NCBI GenBank assembly: GCA_964646575.1
Contig: CAZYFT010000003.1
Location: forward strand, 11,001 to 75,000
From: GCA-016700035 sp964646575
GTDB taxonomy: Bacteria > Patescibacteriota > Saccharimonadia > CAILAD01 > GCA-016700035
Direction of reading: 5' to 3'
DNA length: 64,000 nucleotides
Positions within the stretch are counted from its first letter, which is position 1. Each line of letters starts with the position of its first letter. The notes below the pieces were generated by a model. The model did no database searches, had not been told where the DNA came from, and saw nothing but the letters and a program-made list of their open reading frames with translations. Positions 33,648 through 43,189 of this stretch are shown here, in pieces. The position numbers and the translations under genes are program-made.

Positions 33648-33736
33648 ATACTGATTGTATCAGATGTAATGATAGTTCAACAAAAGTTAGTTTTCAAAGC
33701 TAATTTTCAGTAAAAATGCTATAATAATACGTACTC

Positions 33737-36436
33737 ATGGCGAAACGTCGCACAGTTAGATCTCCTCGGCGCGTAGTGCATCGCACACCGTCTAATCACC
33801 CGGAGGCCAGAAAGCTTCAATCCCCTGCAAATGCTAAGGGATGGGCCCGCTTACATCCTAAAAACATTTGGGCTGCGATTAGCTCTAAAAAAGGTCGTCG
33901 CATTATCGCCGCTACATTTGCCGGCTTATTCTTAGTAGTCCTTGCTCTGTTTCTTTGGATTGCTAAAGATCTCCCAAGCCCAAATAAAATTAACTCCAAA
34001 ATTTCTGCGCAAACCACCAAGCTATATGACCGCACAGGACAAAATGTCCTGGTAGAGATCTATGGCGACAAAAACCGCTCAGTTGTTGAACTCGATCAGA
34101 TCCCAGTCGACTGCCGCAACGCTACCATTGCCCTGGAAGACAAAAACTTCTATAAGCAAGGTGCATTTTCTGTTGCCGGCATCGGTCGCGCCCTAACCGG
34201 CGTTGTCTTTAAGGATCCATCAAAGGGTGGTGGCTCTACAATTACTCAACAGTATGTAAAAAACGCTTTTCTAACGAGTGAGCGAACCCCGGCCCGTAAG
34301 TTAAAGGAAATCATTTTAGCCGTTCAAATTGAGCTTCTCTATAAAAAAGACGACATCTTAAAGCTCTATCTTAATGAAATCCCCTATGGCTCAACTGCCT
34401 ACGGAATCCAAGCCGCTGCTAAGACCTACTACAGTAAAGATGCCAAAGACCTTACTCTTGGTGAATGCTCGACACTTGCCTCGCTGCCACAGGCACCGAG
34501 CTACTACAACCGCAATAAAAACGCCTTAGCTGGCCGTCAAGAAACAGCTTTGACATATATGACTGAGCAAGGCTACATCACAAAAGAACAAGCTGATGCC
34601 GCTTTGGCCGAAGGCGCCATCGCCAAGATGAAGGTTAATAACTTTGCCGCCAACATCACCGCCCCTCACTTCGTGCAATATGTGCGCGATCAGCTAGAAG
34701 AAAAATATGGCGTAAAACGCGTCAACGAAGGCGGACTCAAAGTTATCACTTCACTTGATATCGATAAGCAAAAAATCGCCGAAGATTCAGTAAAGAATGG
34801 CATCACCAATGTCCGTAAATTCGGCGGTAGCAATGCAGCTCTCGTATCGGCCGACGCTGATTCGGGCGAAGTGTTGGCAATGGTTGGAAGCTATGACTAC
34901 AACGACCCAGAAGTTGGAAACTTTAATGTAGCTGCTGCCAACCGCCAGCCAGGTTCTTCAATCAAGCCAATTATTTATGCTTCTATGTTTAAAGGTAACT
35001 GGGGTCCTGGTTCCACTATGTACGACGTACAAACCGACTTTGGTGGTGGCTATAAGCCAAAGAACTACACCGGCCGGTTTTATGGCGTGCAGTCGGTACG
35101 CACTTCACTCGCTAGCTCGCTAAATATTCCAGCCGTAAAAGCACTCTACCTTGCTGGCATTCCGCAAACCATTCAGACCGCGAATGATATGGGTATTACC
35201 ACTTACACGAAAGAAGACGCCAACCGCCTGGGCCTCTCGATGGCATTAGGATCTGGCGAAGTAAAGCTCACCGAAATGGTGAACGCGTTTACAGCCTTTC
35301 CAGCCGAAGGTGCTGTCCGAGACCAAGTGACCGTCCTCGAGGTGAGCGACTCGTCCGGTAAAATTATTGAGAAAAATACTGTGGAGTCTAATAAACAGCG
35401 ACAAGCCCTCGATCCACAGATTGCTTACGAAATTAACTCCATCCTTTCAGACAACCAAGCCCGCTGTTCGATCGGTGTCTTCTCATGTAATAACCCGCTT
35501 ATTATTCGCGGAAAGACAGTGGCGGCAAAAACCGGAACTACCAACGATTATAAAGACGCATGGACTATGGGCTACACCCGAAAAACCGTTACAGGCGTCT
35601 GGGCAGGCAATAACGATAACGTACCGATGACCCAAGCTGCATCGATTGTGTCTGCTCCGATTTGGCAAGATTACATGACAAAAGCGACCGCAGCCGAGGG
35701 AGATATACCCTTCGAGCAACCAGCCACTCTGAAAAAAATAGAACTGGATGCTGACACCGGAAAGCTACCAAATGATGGCACAAAACGTAAGCGCACAGAC
35801 ATATTTGCCAGCTGGTACAAGCCAGTTGCCGCACCGGCTAGCTCAGCTGCCAAAATCAATAAGCTCGATGGTAAGCTTGCTACTGAATGCACACCAATTG
35901 ATGCCCAGCAAGATGTGACTGCTAACTCAATTTCAGCTGAAATTCCACCAAATGACATAAGCTTCCCTCGCTGGAATCCACCCGTTGCCGCCCTGGCAGC
36001 AGGACTAGGTCTGAGTTCAGGAACCGGCATCCCGACCGAAAAAAGCACCATGCACTCATGCTCAGATACCAAGCCGACAGTATCGATAGATGTTAACCCA
36101 TCATCTGGCTCTGCATTCATCATCTCGGCATCGGTCACAAGCGGAACATTCCCTGTAAATCAGTTAGTCATCCTTATAAATGATCAGCCCTACACAACAC
36201 AGACAGTAAACGGAACTGGTACTTACCCAATTGCTATTACACCTGGTACCATTGGCCCTCTCAAAATCCAGGTAAAAGCGGTCGACACCGGCCTCTATAG
36301 CACAACATCAAATGCTGAAAATGTTATCGGCACCTCAGGTCCAAGCGCCCAAAAAACCGATGCGAATACTGCAAACCTTGCGCGTTGGTTTGACGCCGCT
36401 CTTTACGACACCCGGCGTAGAATTAGCTCGTTATAA
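33737..36436 (+). CDS. Class A penicillin-binding protein (PBP1A-like)
   Basis: Bifunctional peptidoglycan glycosyltransferase and transpeptidase, 899 aa. A basic cytoplasmic N-terminus is followed by one TM segment (about 55-76). The GT51 domain contains EDKNFYKQGAF, GGSTITQQYVKNAFL and LYLNEIPYGSTAYGIQAAAK. The transpeptidase has GSSIKP (SxxK), SSLN (SxN) and AAKTGTTNDYKDAW (KTG). Residues after about 780 look like an Ig/fibronectin-like domain, perhaps for cell-wall binding. It is the only housekeeping gene on the plus strand; a TGC-TATAAT box lies 11 nt upstream. Confidence 0.95.
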   Translation: MAKRRTVRSPRRVVHRTPSNHPEARKLQSPANAKGWARLHPKNIWAAISSKKGRRIIAATFAGLFLVVLALFLWIAKDLPSPNKINSKISAQTTKLYDRTGQNVLVEIYGDKNRSVVELDQIPVDCRNATIALEDKNFYKQGAFSVAGIGRALTGVVFKDPSKGGGSTITQQYVKNAFLTSERTPARKLKEIILAVQIELLYKKDDILKLYLNEIPYGSTAYGIQAAAKTYYSKDAKDLTLGECSTLASLPQAPSYYNRNKNALAGRQETALTYMTEQGYITKEQADAALAEGAIAKMKVNNFAANITAPHFVQYVRDQLEEKYGVKRVNEGGLKVITSLDIDKQKIAEDSVKNGITNVRKFGGSNAALVSADADSGEVLAMVGSYDYNDPEVGNFNVAAANRQPGSSIKPIIYASMFKGNWGPGSTMYDVQTDFGGGYKPKNYTGRFYGVQSVRTSLASSLNIPAVKALYLAGIPQTIQTANDMGITTYTKEDANRLGLSMALGSGEVKLTEMVNAFTAFPAEGAVRDQVTVLEVSDSSGKIIEKNTVESNKQRQALDPQIAYEINSILSDNQARCSIGVFSCNNPLIIRGKTVAAKTGTTNDYKDAWTMGYTRKTVTGVWAGNNDNVPMTQAASIVSAPIWQDYMTKATAAEGDIPFEQPATLKKIELDADTGKLPNDGTKRKRTDIFASWYKPVAAPASSAAKINKLDGKLATECTPIDAQQDVTANSISAEIPPNDISFPRWNPPVAALAAGLGLSSGTGIPTEKSTMHSCSDTKPTVSIDVNPSSGSAFIISASVTSGTFPVNQLVILINDQPYTTQTVNGTGTYPIAITPGTIGPLKIQVKAVDTGLYSTTSNAENVIGTSGPSAQKTDANTANLARWFDAALYDTRRRISSL

Positions 36437-36482
36437 TCCACCACGAAAGGCCAGGCTTAGTTATATCTAAAGCAGGATGTGG

Positions 36483-37472
36483 CTAACTATTTTTAGGCCG
36501 CATGGCTGTCTTTGAAGGCTTTCTGGTCGCCTTAGTTGGCTTCGCACCCTTGCGTGGTGTAGCAAAAATCATTTTACCAGCTACAGTCTGGAAGATGCGT
36601 GTAACTTCGGTTTCTACTTCTTGACCTATAATTTTATCGCCACCCTCAACTACAATCATCGTACCATCTTCCAAGTAGCCGACTCCTTGTCCTTTTTCTT
36701 TACCGGCCTGCACAACTCGCACAACTAAGACTTCCCCGGGCAGTACTACAGCACGTAAAGCTTGCGAGAGCTCGTTCATGTTTAAGACACGCACCGATTC
36801 GATAGTGGCAACACGATTGAGATTATAGTCAGTGGTTAGAACATCGGTTTTAAACTTCTTAGCCAGGTACACCAGCTTATGATCTACCTCTTTTACTTTT
36901 TCAGGATTATCTTCAACAATATCAATTTCAACCGATTCATTTTCGCGCAATTTATTGAGCAGCTCGAGCCCCCGTCTGCCTTTCGCCCTACGGAGCGGGT
37001 CATCCGAGTCAGCAATATTCTGCAATTCCGCTAGAACAAACCGTGGCACAAGAAGCTTACCTGGGACAAAACCAGTAGCGGCAATGTCGGCGATACGTCC
37101 ATCAATAATTGCCGACGTATCAACTAAAATGCGGCTTTTATGAGTTTCCTTTGCTGTATTAGCCGTTTTCTTGGTCACATTCACTTCTGCAAGCTTGGGG
37201 AACAAAAATCCAATTGCCTTGTGCTGATGATAAAAGACCTCCGCCATAGCAATTGCTGACATCAACGTAATAGTGATTGGTAGAATCGTGCTATACGGCT
37301 GCGGCAAATTATCAATCGGGATGGAGATCAGCAACCCAGCTAAAGCTCCAAAAATAAAGCCAACTGTTATTAAAATAAGCTTTTGCAGACTGAGGCGCAT
37401 TAGACGCACGGCAATATAACAAACAACGAGTACGGCGATTGCCACCACCGGAATAATCAGAGAGTACGGCAT
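36483..37472 (-). CDS. PIN/TRAM domain membrane protein (YacL-like)
   Basis: 329 aa. The N-terminal ~100 residues have about four membrane segments. A PIN nuclease-like domain starts at VDTSAIIDGRIADIA with the acidic residues intact, followed by RRAKGRRGLELL. A TRAM RNA-binding domain (GQGVGYLEDGTMIVVEGGDK) and a basic tail complete it. It lies 12 nt downstream of radA, a pairing common in Gram-positive relatives. Its RNA target is unknown. Confidence 0.88.
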   Translation of the reverse strand: MPYSLIIPVVAIAVLVVCYIAVRLMRLSLQKLILITVGFIFGALAGLLISIPIDNLPQPYSTILPITITLMSAIAMAEVFYHQHKAIGFLFPKLAEVNVTKKTANTAKETHKSRILVDTSAIIDGRIADIAATGFVPGKLLVPRFVLAELQNIADSDDPLRRAKGRRGLELLNKLRENESVEIDIVEDNPEKVKEVDHKLVYLAKKFKTDVLTTDYNLNRVATIESVRVLNMNELSQALRAVVLPGEVLVVRVVQAGKEKGQGVGYLEDGTMIVVEGGDKIIGQEVETEVTRIFQTVAGKMIFATPRKGAKPTKATRKPSKTAMRPKNS

Positions 37473-37484
37473 ATAAGTTCCTAG

Positions 37485-38831
37485 TTATTTTTTCTTGGAT
37501 GAGGCCTTAATGCGGGAGAGCGCAGCTGTAATATCAGCAAGCCCGACGACGCCGCTACCTTTCAGGGCAGCTGGCGCCAAGATGTGGTTAAAGCCAAGCC
37601 GAGAGGCTTCTTTGGCTCTCGCCTGCATGAGATTTACTGAACGAATTTCTCCAGCCAGACCAACTTCGCCAAAACTCGCAAGTGAGCTTGGGATGACGGT
37701 GCCATAATATGCGCTAGCTATGGCAAGAATAAGTGCAAGGTCTATGGCAGGCTCAGTAATCTTTAGCCCTCCTATGATGCTAGCATAGATATCCTGGTCG
37801 GACAACGGAATGCCGGCACGCTTTGTTAGAACGGCAGCCAAAAGTCCAAGGCGGTTTTGGTCAATCCCGACAGCAGCACGCTTTGGATAACTCAGCACCG
37901 ATGGAGAGACCAAAGCCTGAACCTCAACCATCAGTGGACGCGTACCTTCAAGGGCTACAAACACGGCACTGCCCGGCAGATCCCTGCGCTCGGCGAGTAG
38001 AATCTCCGAGGGATTAGCAACCTCCTTAAATCCACTCTCCCCCATCTCCAAGAGCGCCACATCACTCGTGGCGCCAAAGCGATTTTTACTCGCCTTCACT
38101 ACACGTAATGTCCCGTACTGATCACCCTCCATACTTAATACCACATCTACTAAATGCTCTAATAGTTTTGGGCCTGCAAGCGTACCCTCTTTGGTAACAT
38201 GCCCAATTATTACACAGGCAGTATGGGTGGTCTTGGCCGACTGCATAATCATATTGGCCACCAGTGTGATCTGACTCGGTGCACCGGCGGCGGCAGAAGA
38301 ATCGGACGCCATGAGTGTCTGGATGGAGTCTATAATCACCAATTGATATTCACCAGTATCAATAAGCGCAGCCGCGTCATCGGCTGAAGTAGTCGCCAAG
38401 AGTTCAAGATCAACCGTACCTACGCCAAGTCTATCCGCACGCATTTTAATCTGCCGTGCAGACTCCTCACCAGATACATACAGCACCTTGCCTTTGGCAG
38501 CAATTACACTGGCAACCTGCAAAACCAAGGTCGACTTACCTACCCCTGGATCACCAGAAAGCAACATGAGTGCACCAGGGACCACTCCACCGCCGAGCAC
38601 CAGGTCAAGTTCTTTTACGCCGCTACTAAATCGTGCCACGCGGAGATCCTCTACATCCGCAAGCTTAGTTGGCTTCGCACCACTACTTGAGTTCTTCCTC
38701 CCAGTAGCACTTGCCGGCAATACTTCTTCTACAATGCTTTCCCACGTGCCACACTGCAAACAGCGACCGGCCCATTTGGAACTTTTTGCGCCACATTCTT
38801 GGCACACAAATACTGATGTTGTTTTAGCCAT
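37485..38831 (-). CDS. radA: DNA repair protein RadA
   Basis: Branch-migration ATPase in recombination, 448 aa. Zinc finger C10-x2-C13...C24-x2-C27, Walker A 93-GDPGVGKS-100, the RadA-specific KNRFG motif near 257, and a C-terminal Lon-protease-like domain. A TACAAT box (38838-38843) lies 6 nt before the ATG, predicting a leaderless transcript. Confidence 0.96.
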   Translation of the reverse strand: MAKTTSVFVCQECGAKSSKWAGRCLQCGTWESIVEEVLPASATGRKNSSSGAKPTKLADVEDLRVARFSSGVKELDLVLGGGVVPGALMLLSGDPGVGKSTLVLQVASVIAAKGKVLYVSGEESARQIKMRADRLGVGTVDLELLATTSADDAAALIDTGEYQLVIIDSIQTLMASDSSAAAGAPSQITLVANMIMQSAKTTHTACVIIGHVTKEGTLAGPKLLEHLVDVVLSMEGDQYGTLRVVKASKNRFGATSDVALLEMGESGFKEVANPSEILLAERRDLPGSAVFVALEGTRPLMVEVQALVSPSVLSYPKRAAVGIDQNRLGLLAAVLTKRAGIPLSDQDIYASIIGGLKITEPAIDLALILAIASAYYGTVIPSSLASFGEVGLAGEIRSVNLMQARAKEASRLGFNHILAPAALKGSGVVGLADITAALSRIKASSKKK

Positions 38832-38883
38832 ACACCTATTGTACTAGACTGTACTCAATACTTGTACGGTTTTTTGTTCGTAT

Positions 38884-41364
38884 TTAACTAACTTGCGCTA
38901 AACGATTAGCAACGTCCAGCTTAACTTCACCTTTCACTGCCTTTACCAACACGGTATCACCTTCAACAATCTGCTCATTTAAAATTGCTTCCGCGAGTGG
39001 GTCCTCAACTAACGACTGTACTGCACGGCGCATTGGACGAGCGCCATTATTTACATCGTAACCTTTTTCAATCAGCAGATCCTTTAGCGAAGCATGGAAT
39101 TTCAAAGCCACATCTTTTTCGCGCAAACGACGTGCCAAATCTTGAAGCTGCAAATCAACAATCGAGCGCACATCAACTCGCGAAAGCGCCTTAAAGATAA
39201 CAATATGGTCTACGCGGTTGAGAAACTCTGGTCGAAACGTTCGCTTGAGCTCCTGCTTAATTGTTCCCTGCATGGTTTCATGAAGTTTTTCCAGCTTCCT
39301 CTGCTCATCGGCAGTATCGGTCGCAAACCCAATTTTGGCCTCCTGATACAACGCTTTTGCTCCAACATTACTTGTCATGATAATGATGGTGTTACGAAAA
39401 TCTACTGCCCGACCCTTTGCGTCAGTAAGCTGACCGTCTTCTAATATCTGCAAAAGCATATTAAAGATATCTGGATGTGCTTTCTCGATTTCGTCAAACA
39501 GGATCAAACTGTACGGCTTACGGCGAACTTGCTCTGTGAGCTGCCCAGCGTCTTCGTAGCCAACATAGCCAGCCGGTGCCCCAACCAAGCGCGATACATT
39601 GTGTCGCTCCATAAACTCCGACATATCAACTTTAATCATCGCATCTTTATCGTGGAAAATTTCTTGTGCCAAAGCCCGAGCCAACTCGGTTTTACCAACC
39701 CCAGTTGGACCAAGAAATATAAACGAACCGATTGGCCTATCGGCATGCGCAATACCAGTACGGCTGCGACGAATCGCCTTAGCGATCACCTCGACTGCTT
39801 CGTCTTGCCCAATAATATGCTTCTTGAGTGTCTCATCTATTTTCTTGAGTTGTTCAGTCTCAATTTTTACCAAGCGGGTCAATGGAATCCCCGTAGTATG
39901 CGAGATAACTCGCGCGATTTCTTCTTCGCCAATATTGATGATCTTCTTAGCCGTATCTCGCTTTTCTTGCGCTTCAATTCTTTCCTCAATCACGCTCGCT
40001 TCGGCTTTCAGGCGCGCTGCATACTCGAAATCTTGGCTATACACCGCGTCTTCAATTTGATCATTCACTTCTGCCAAACGTGCTTGCAAATTCTTCATCC
40101 GCTTTGATGTGCCGCCCTTTTCAATACGCGCCAATGAAGAAGCCTCGTCGATGAGATCAATAGCCTTGTCGGGCAAGAAGCGATCAGAGATGTAGCGCTT
40201 TGCGAGTTTAGCAGCAGCCTCGATTGCCTCCTCGGTAATGATTACGCCGTGATGCTCCTCATACTTTGGCTTTAGGCCCTCTAAAACTTTAACGGTTTCT
40301 TCAACTGTAGCCTCAGGCACAATAACAGGCTGGAAGCGACGTTCTAGTGCTGCATCTTTTTCGATATGCTTACGATATTCATCGAGGGTGGTGGCGCCAA
40401 TCACTTGCACCATTCCGCGCGACAAAGCGGGCTTGAGGATATTAGCAGCATCAATCGCGCCTTCTGCTGAGCCAGCCCCAACCACCGTATGCAGCTCGTC
40501 TATAAAGAGAATAATATCCTTATTCTCAGTTACTTCTTCAATGAGCTTTTTAAGTCTCTCTTCAAATTCACCACGGTACTTCGTACCGGCAATCACGGTG
40601 GCCATATCGAGCATAACAATCCTCTTACCGGCAAGAACATCCGGCACTTCATCTTCCACAATCCGCGTTGCCAGGCCCTCTACAATAGCCGTCTTACCAA
40701 CTCCGGGTTCACCAATAAGAACGGGGTTGTTTTTTTGGCGTCGATTTAAAATTGAGATCATACGATCAAGCTGAGACTTGCGCCCAACCATTGGGTCCAG
40801 CTCACCAGAACGTGCTTTTTCAGTAAGATCAATCCCAAAATGATCAAGAGCCGGCGTATCACTTTCCTGACCACGGCGCTTACCACGTTTCTCACCATCA
40901 CCACCATACAGTGGAGTCTGCGCGTTCAGATACTGCTCCAGTTCCAGGCGTATCGTATTTGGATTAATCGAAATCTCTTTCAAAAGCACATTGGCACGTG
41001 CATTCTTTTGAGTAAGAATGGCATACAGTAGATGCTCTGTACCTGCGTAGGGCTGACCAAATTCCTGAGCTATCCGCATAGAAAGCGCAATGGTCTTCTT
41101 AGCCGTCTGCGAGAGTGACTGCAGCGTATGTGTGGACACAATACCATTTGGCGAAAGTGTGAGCTCTAACTTATCGAGTGTCACTCCGGATTGTGCGAGT
41201 ATTTTTGAGCCAATCGAACCCTGCGTTTTGAGAACTCCCAATAGCAGATGTTCTGTACCGACATAAACCGAGCCAATTCCGGCAGCAATCATGCTAGCAT
41301 GCTCAAGCGCTCGCTTAGCGTTCTCCGTAAAGCGATCAAATTGCGGTGGTAAATTTTGTTCCAT
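38884..41364 (-). CDS. clpC: ATP-dependent Clp protease ATP-binding subunit ClpC
   Basis: Unfoldase that feeds ClpP, 826 aa. Two Clp N-repeats occupy residues 1-150, D1 has GEPGVGKTA, then a middle domain with a UVR-like segment (QDFEYAARLKAEASVIEERI), and D2 has GPTGVGKTELARAL. It follows nusA by 57 nt with a GGAGG ribosome binding site, so it is probably in the CIRCE-controlled nusA transcript. ClpP is encoded at 26176 under the same type of operator. Confidence 0.96.
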   Translation of the reverse strand: MEQNLPPQFDRFTENAKRALEHASMIAAGIGSVYVGTEHLLLGVLKTQGSIGSKILAQSGVTLDKLELTLSPNGIVSTHTLQSLSQTAKKTIALSMRIAQEFGQPYAGTEHLLYAILTQKNARANVLLKEISINPNTIRLELEQYLNAQTPLYGGDGEKRGKRRGQESDTPALDHFGIDLTEKARSGELDPMVGRKSQLDRMISILNRRQKNNPVLIGEPGVGKTAIVEGLATRIVEDEVPDVLAGKRIVMLDMATVIAGTKYRGEFEERLKKLIEEVTENKDIILFIDELHTVVGAGSAEGAIDAANILKPALSRGMVQVIGATTLDEYRKHIEKDAALERRFQPVIVPEATVEETVKVLEGLKPKYEEHHGVIITEEAIEAAAKLAKRYISDRFLPDKAIDLIDEASSLARIEKGGTSKRMKNLQARLAEVNDQIEDAVYSQDFEYAARLKAEASVIEERIEAQEKRDTAKKIINIGEEEIARVISHTTGIPLTRLVKIETEQLKKIDETLKKHIIGQDEAVEVIAKAIRRSRTGIAHADRPIGSFIFLGPTGVGKTELARALAQEIFHDKDAMIKVDMSEFMERHNVSRLVGAPAGYVGYEDAGQLTEQVRRKPYSLILFDEIEKAHPDIFNMLLQILEDGQLTDAKGRAVDFRNTIIIMTSNVGAKALYQEAKIGFATDTADEQRKLEKLHETMQGTIKQELKRTFRPEFLNRVDHIVIFKALSRVDVRSIVDLQLQDLARRLREKDVALKFHASLKDLLIEKGYDVNNGARPMRRAVQSLVEDPLAEAILNEQIVEGDTVLVKAVKGEVKLDVANRLAQVS

Positions 41365-41421
41365 ATCAAGCCTCCTTTCCTAATATGGTGCAGCAGCTAA
41401 GGTGCGGGTCGAAGTTGAAGT

Positions 41422-42630
41422 CTATTCCTCTTCGCTTACTTCAACATTTTCGTCAGCATCGGCGGCAGGGGTAGCATCTTCCTCCGCAACAGGCTCAGCA
41501 TTAGCTTCGGCAGCAGCAATAAGCTCATCTTCTAATCCTACCGCTCGCTTCTTCTCGGAGCTCTCAGCTACTTCCGCAGTTTCTTCAATGCCAGCATCAT
41601 CAGCCCCGTCAATGTCGATATTCCAGTCCGTCAGCTTGGCGGCCAAACGTACGTTTTGGCCGGAACGCCCAATGGCGAGGGATAACTGATCTTCGGGAAC
41701 ACGCACAACTGCGCGTTTTTCAGCCTCATCAGTTTCAACAGCAATGATATTTTTTGCAGGAGAAAGCGCATTGGTAATGTAGTGTTTTATATCTTCATCA
41801 AATGGAATGATATCAATCTTCTCTTCACCAATATTGGCCATAACAGCCTGCACTCGAGTCCCACGGCCGCCAACAAAAGTACCAACTGGATCAACGCCAT
41901 CTACATTGCTCTTAACGGCAATCTTCGTACGGGCACCAGCTTCGCGAGCAATATTTACAATTTCTACATTGCCGGCTGCGATTTCTGGCACTTCCATTTC
42001 AAAGAGACGACGAATAAGATTTGGATGTGAGCGGCTTACAACGATTTGTGGCCCCTTGAGGGTGTTCTCAACGCGCACAACATATACCTTGAGGCGCTGG
42101 CCTGGGTAATAACGCTCGCCATGAATTTGCTCGGAGGCAAACATAATACCAGTCGTTCGACCAAGGTCCACGAAGACATTACCGTGCTCCACGCGCTGTA
42201 CTGAACCGTTCATAATAGTATCTTCTTTGTCCTGGTATTCGTTGTAAACAACTTCGCGTTCAGCTTCACGAATGCGCTGAATAATCACCTGCTTAGCAGT
42301 CTGAGCCGCAACACGACCAAACTCTTTATTCACGTCTTCAATCTCTACAGTCTCACCAACTTTTGCAGAGCTTTTTACTATTTGTGCGTCTCCAACAGAA
42401 ATCTCGAGATGTGGGTTATCAACTTCTTCCACCACTTCCTTGGTTACAAAAATACGCGGATCACCAGTTGATGGATCAACCTCTACGCGAACTTCCTGAT
42501 CCTTATCGCCAAAGTCCTTTTTGTAAGCAGCAATAAGCGCCATTTCAATCGTCTCCATGACGACATCCTTTGAAATGCCTTTTTCTTCACATATTTGTTC
42601 GATGGCTGAAATAAATTGATTTTGCTGCAT
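41422..42630 (-). CDS. nusA: Transcription factor NusA with acidic tail
   Basis: 402 aa. N-terminal RNAP-binding domain (1-125), S1 domain (about 130-200, NGSVQRVEHGNVFVDLGRTT), two KH domains (about 200-350, ending LSLAIGRSGQNVRLAAKLTD), then about 50 residues dominated by Glu, Ala and Asp. It is not next to rimP or infB; it is paired with clpC and follows rnhB-yraN and a CIRCE element. Confidence 0.95.
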   Translation of the reverse strand: MQQNQFISAIEQICEEKGISKDVVMETIEMALIAAYKKDFGDKDQEVRVEVDPSTGDPRIFVTKEVVEEVDNPHLEISVGDAQIVKSSAKVGETVEIEDVNKEFGRVAAQTAKQVIIQRIREAEREVVYNEYQDKEDTIMNGSVQRVEHGNVFVDLGRTTGIMFASEQIHGERYYPGQRLKVYVVRVENTLKGPQIVVSRSHPNLIRRLFEMEVPEIAAGNVEIVNIAREAGARTKIAVKSNVDGVDPVGTFVGGRGTRVQAVMANIGEEKIDIIPFDEDIKHYITNALSPAKNIIAVETDEAEKRAVVRVPEDQLSLAIGRSGQNVRLAAKLTDWNIDIDGADDAGIEETAEVAESSEKKRAVGLEDELIAAAEANAEPVAEEDATPAADADENVEVSEEE

Positions 42631-42783
42631 AAAAGTTTTCCCTTGTCTTTATTCTACTAAGTCGTACTCGTGCTGTATGTAGTTTTACGGATTTTTCTCA
42701 TATTTTGGTCTAAAAAAGCCGCTCGCTGTATTTGGTTTTCTCCCAGCGACCGACTCTGACAACAGCATCGATGTATGATTACC

Positions 42784-42827
42784 AGTATACGCAACCAAAA
42801 TTAGCACTGTCAAGTGCCAAGTGCTAA
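42784..42827 (-). promoter_or_regulatory. CIRCE operator overlapping the nusA-clpC promoter
   Basis: TTAGCACTG (42801-42809), 9 nt, AAGTGCTAA (42819-42827): 8 of 9 matches per arm to the HrcA consensus. On the minus strand TTGACA (42808-42813) lies in the element's spacer and left arm, and TATACT (42784-42789) follows after 18 nt. The leader to nusA (about 145 nt) holds a TCGCTG/CAGCGA hairpin and then TTTTTT near 42715, either the yraN terminator or an attenuator. No gene lies in 42631-42829. Confidence 0.85.
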
Positions 42828-42829
42828 TT

Positions 42830-43189
42830 CTAGCCGTCTTCCACAGCATTGGGGTAATAGGTGCACGCGTACTTTTCCCCTGTTACTACCACTACGTCTA
42901 TTCGTAGGTTTTGACTAGTGTCTTCATAACCATGCTGCTCAAGCCACTGCATAATACCCTGCTGGAGCCGCCACTTTTTCTTAGGTGAGATTGCCGCCTC
43001 ACCACCACCAAAATCTGCATTACGGCGATACTTTACTTCTACCGCCACAACATCTGAACCGTCGAGCATCACTAAATCAAGTTCATAAAAGCGAGTGCGT
43101 GCATTTTGATCCAGACATTTCATACCCTGTTGCTCTAAATACTCTCGAGCCACCAACTCTGCTTCTGTGCCAATCGCCGTTGTATTCAT
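42830..43189 (-). CDS. YraN family endonuclease-like protein (UPF0102)
   Basis: 119 aa, the usual family length, with a restriction-endonuclease-like fold. The E-x-D...ExK acidic core is visible as YELDLVMLDGSDVVAVEVKY. It overlaps rnhB by ATGA, a widespread rnhB-yraN arrangement. Its cellular role is not settled. Confidence 0.9.
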   Translation of the reverse strand: MNTTAIGTEAELVAREYLEQQGMKCLDQNARTRFYELDLVMLDGSDVVAVEVKYRRNADFGGGEAAISPKKKWRLQQGIMQWLEQHGYEDTSQNLRIDVVVVTGEKYACTYYPNAVEDG

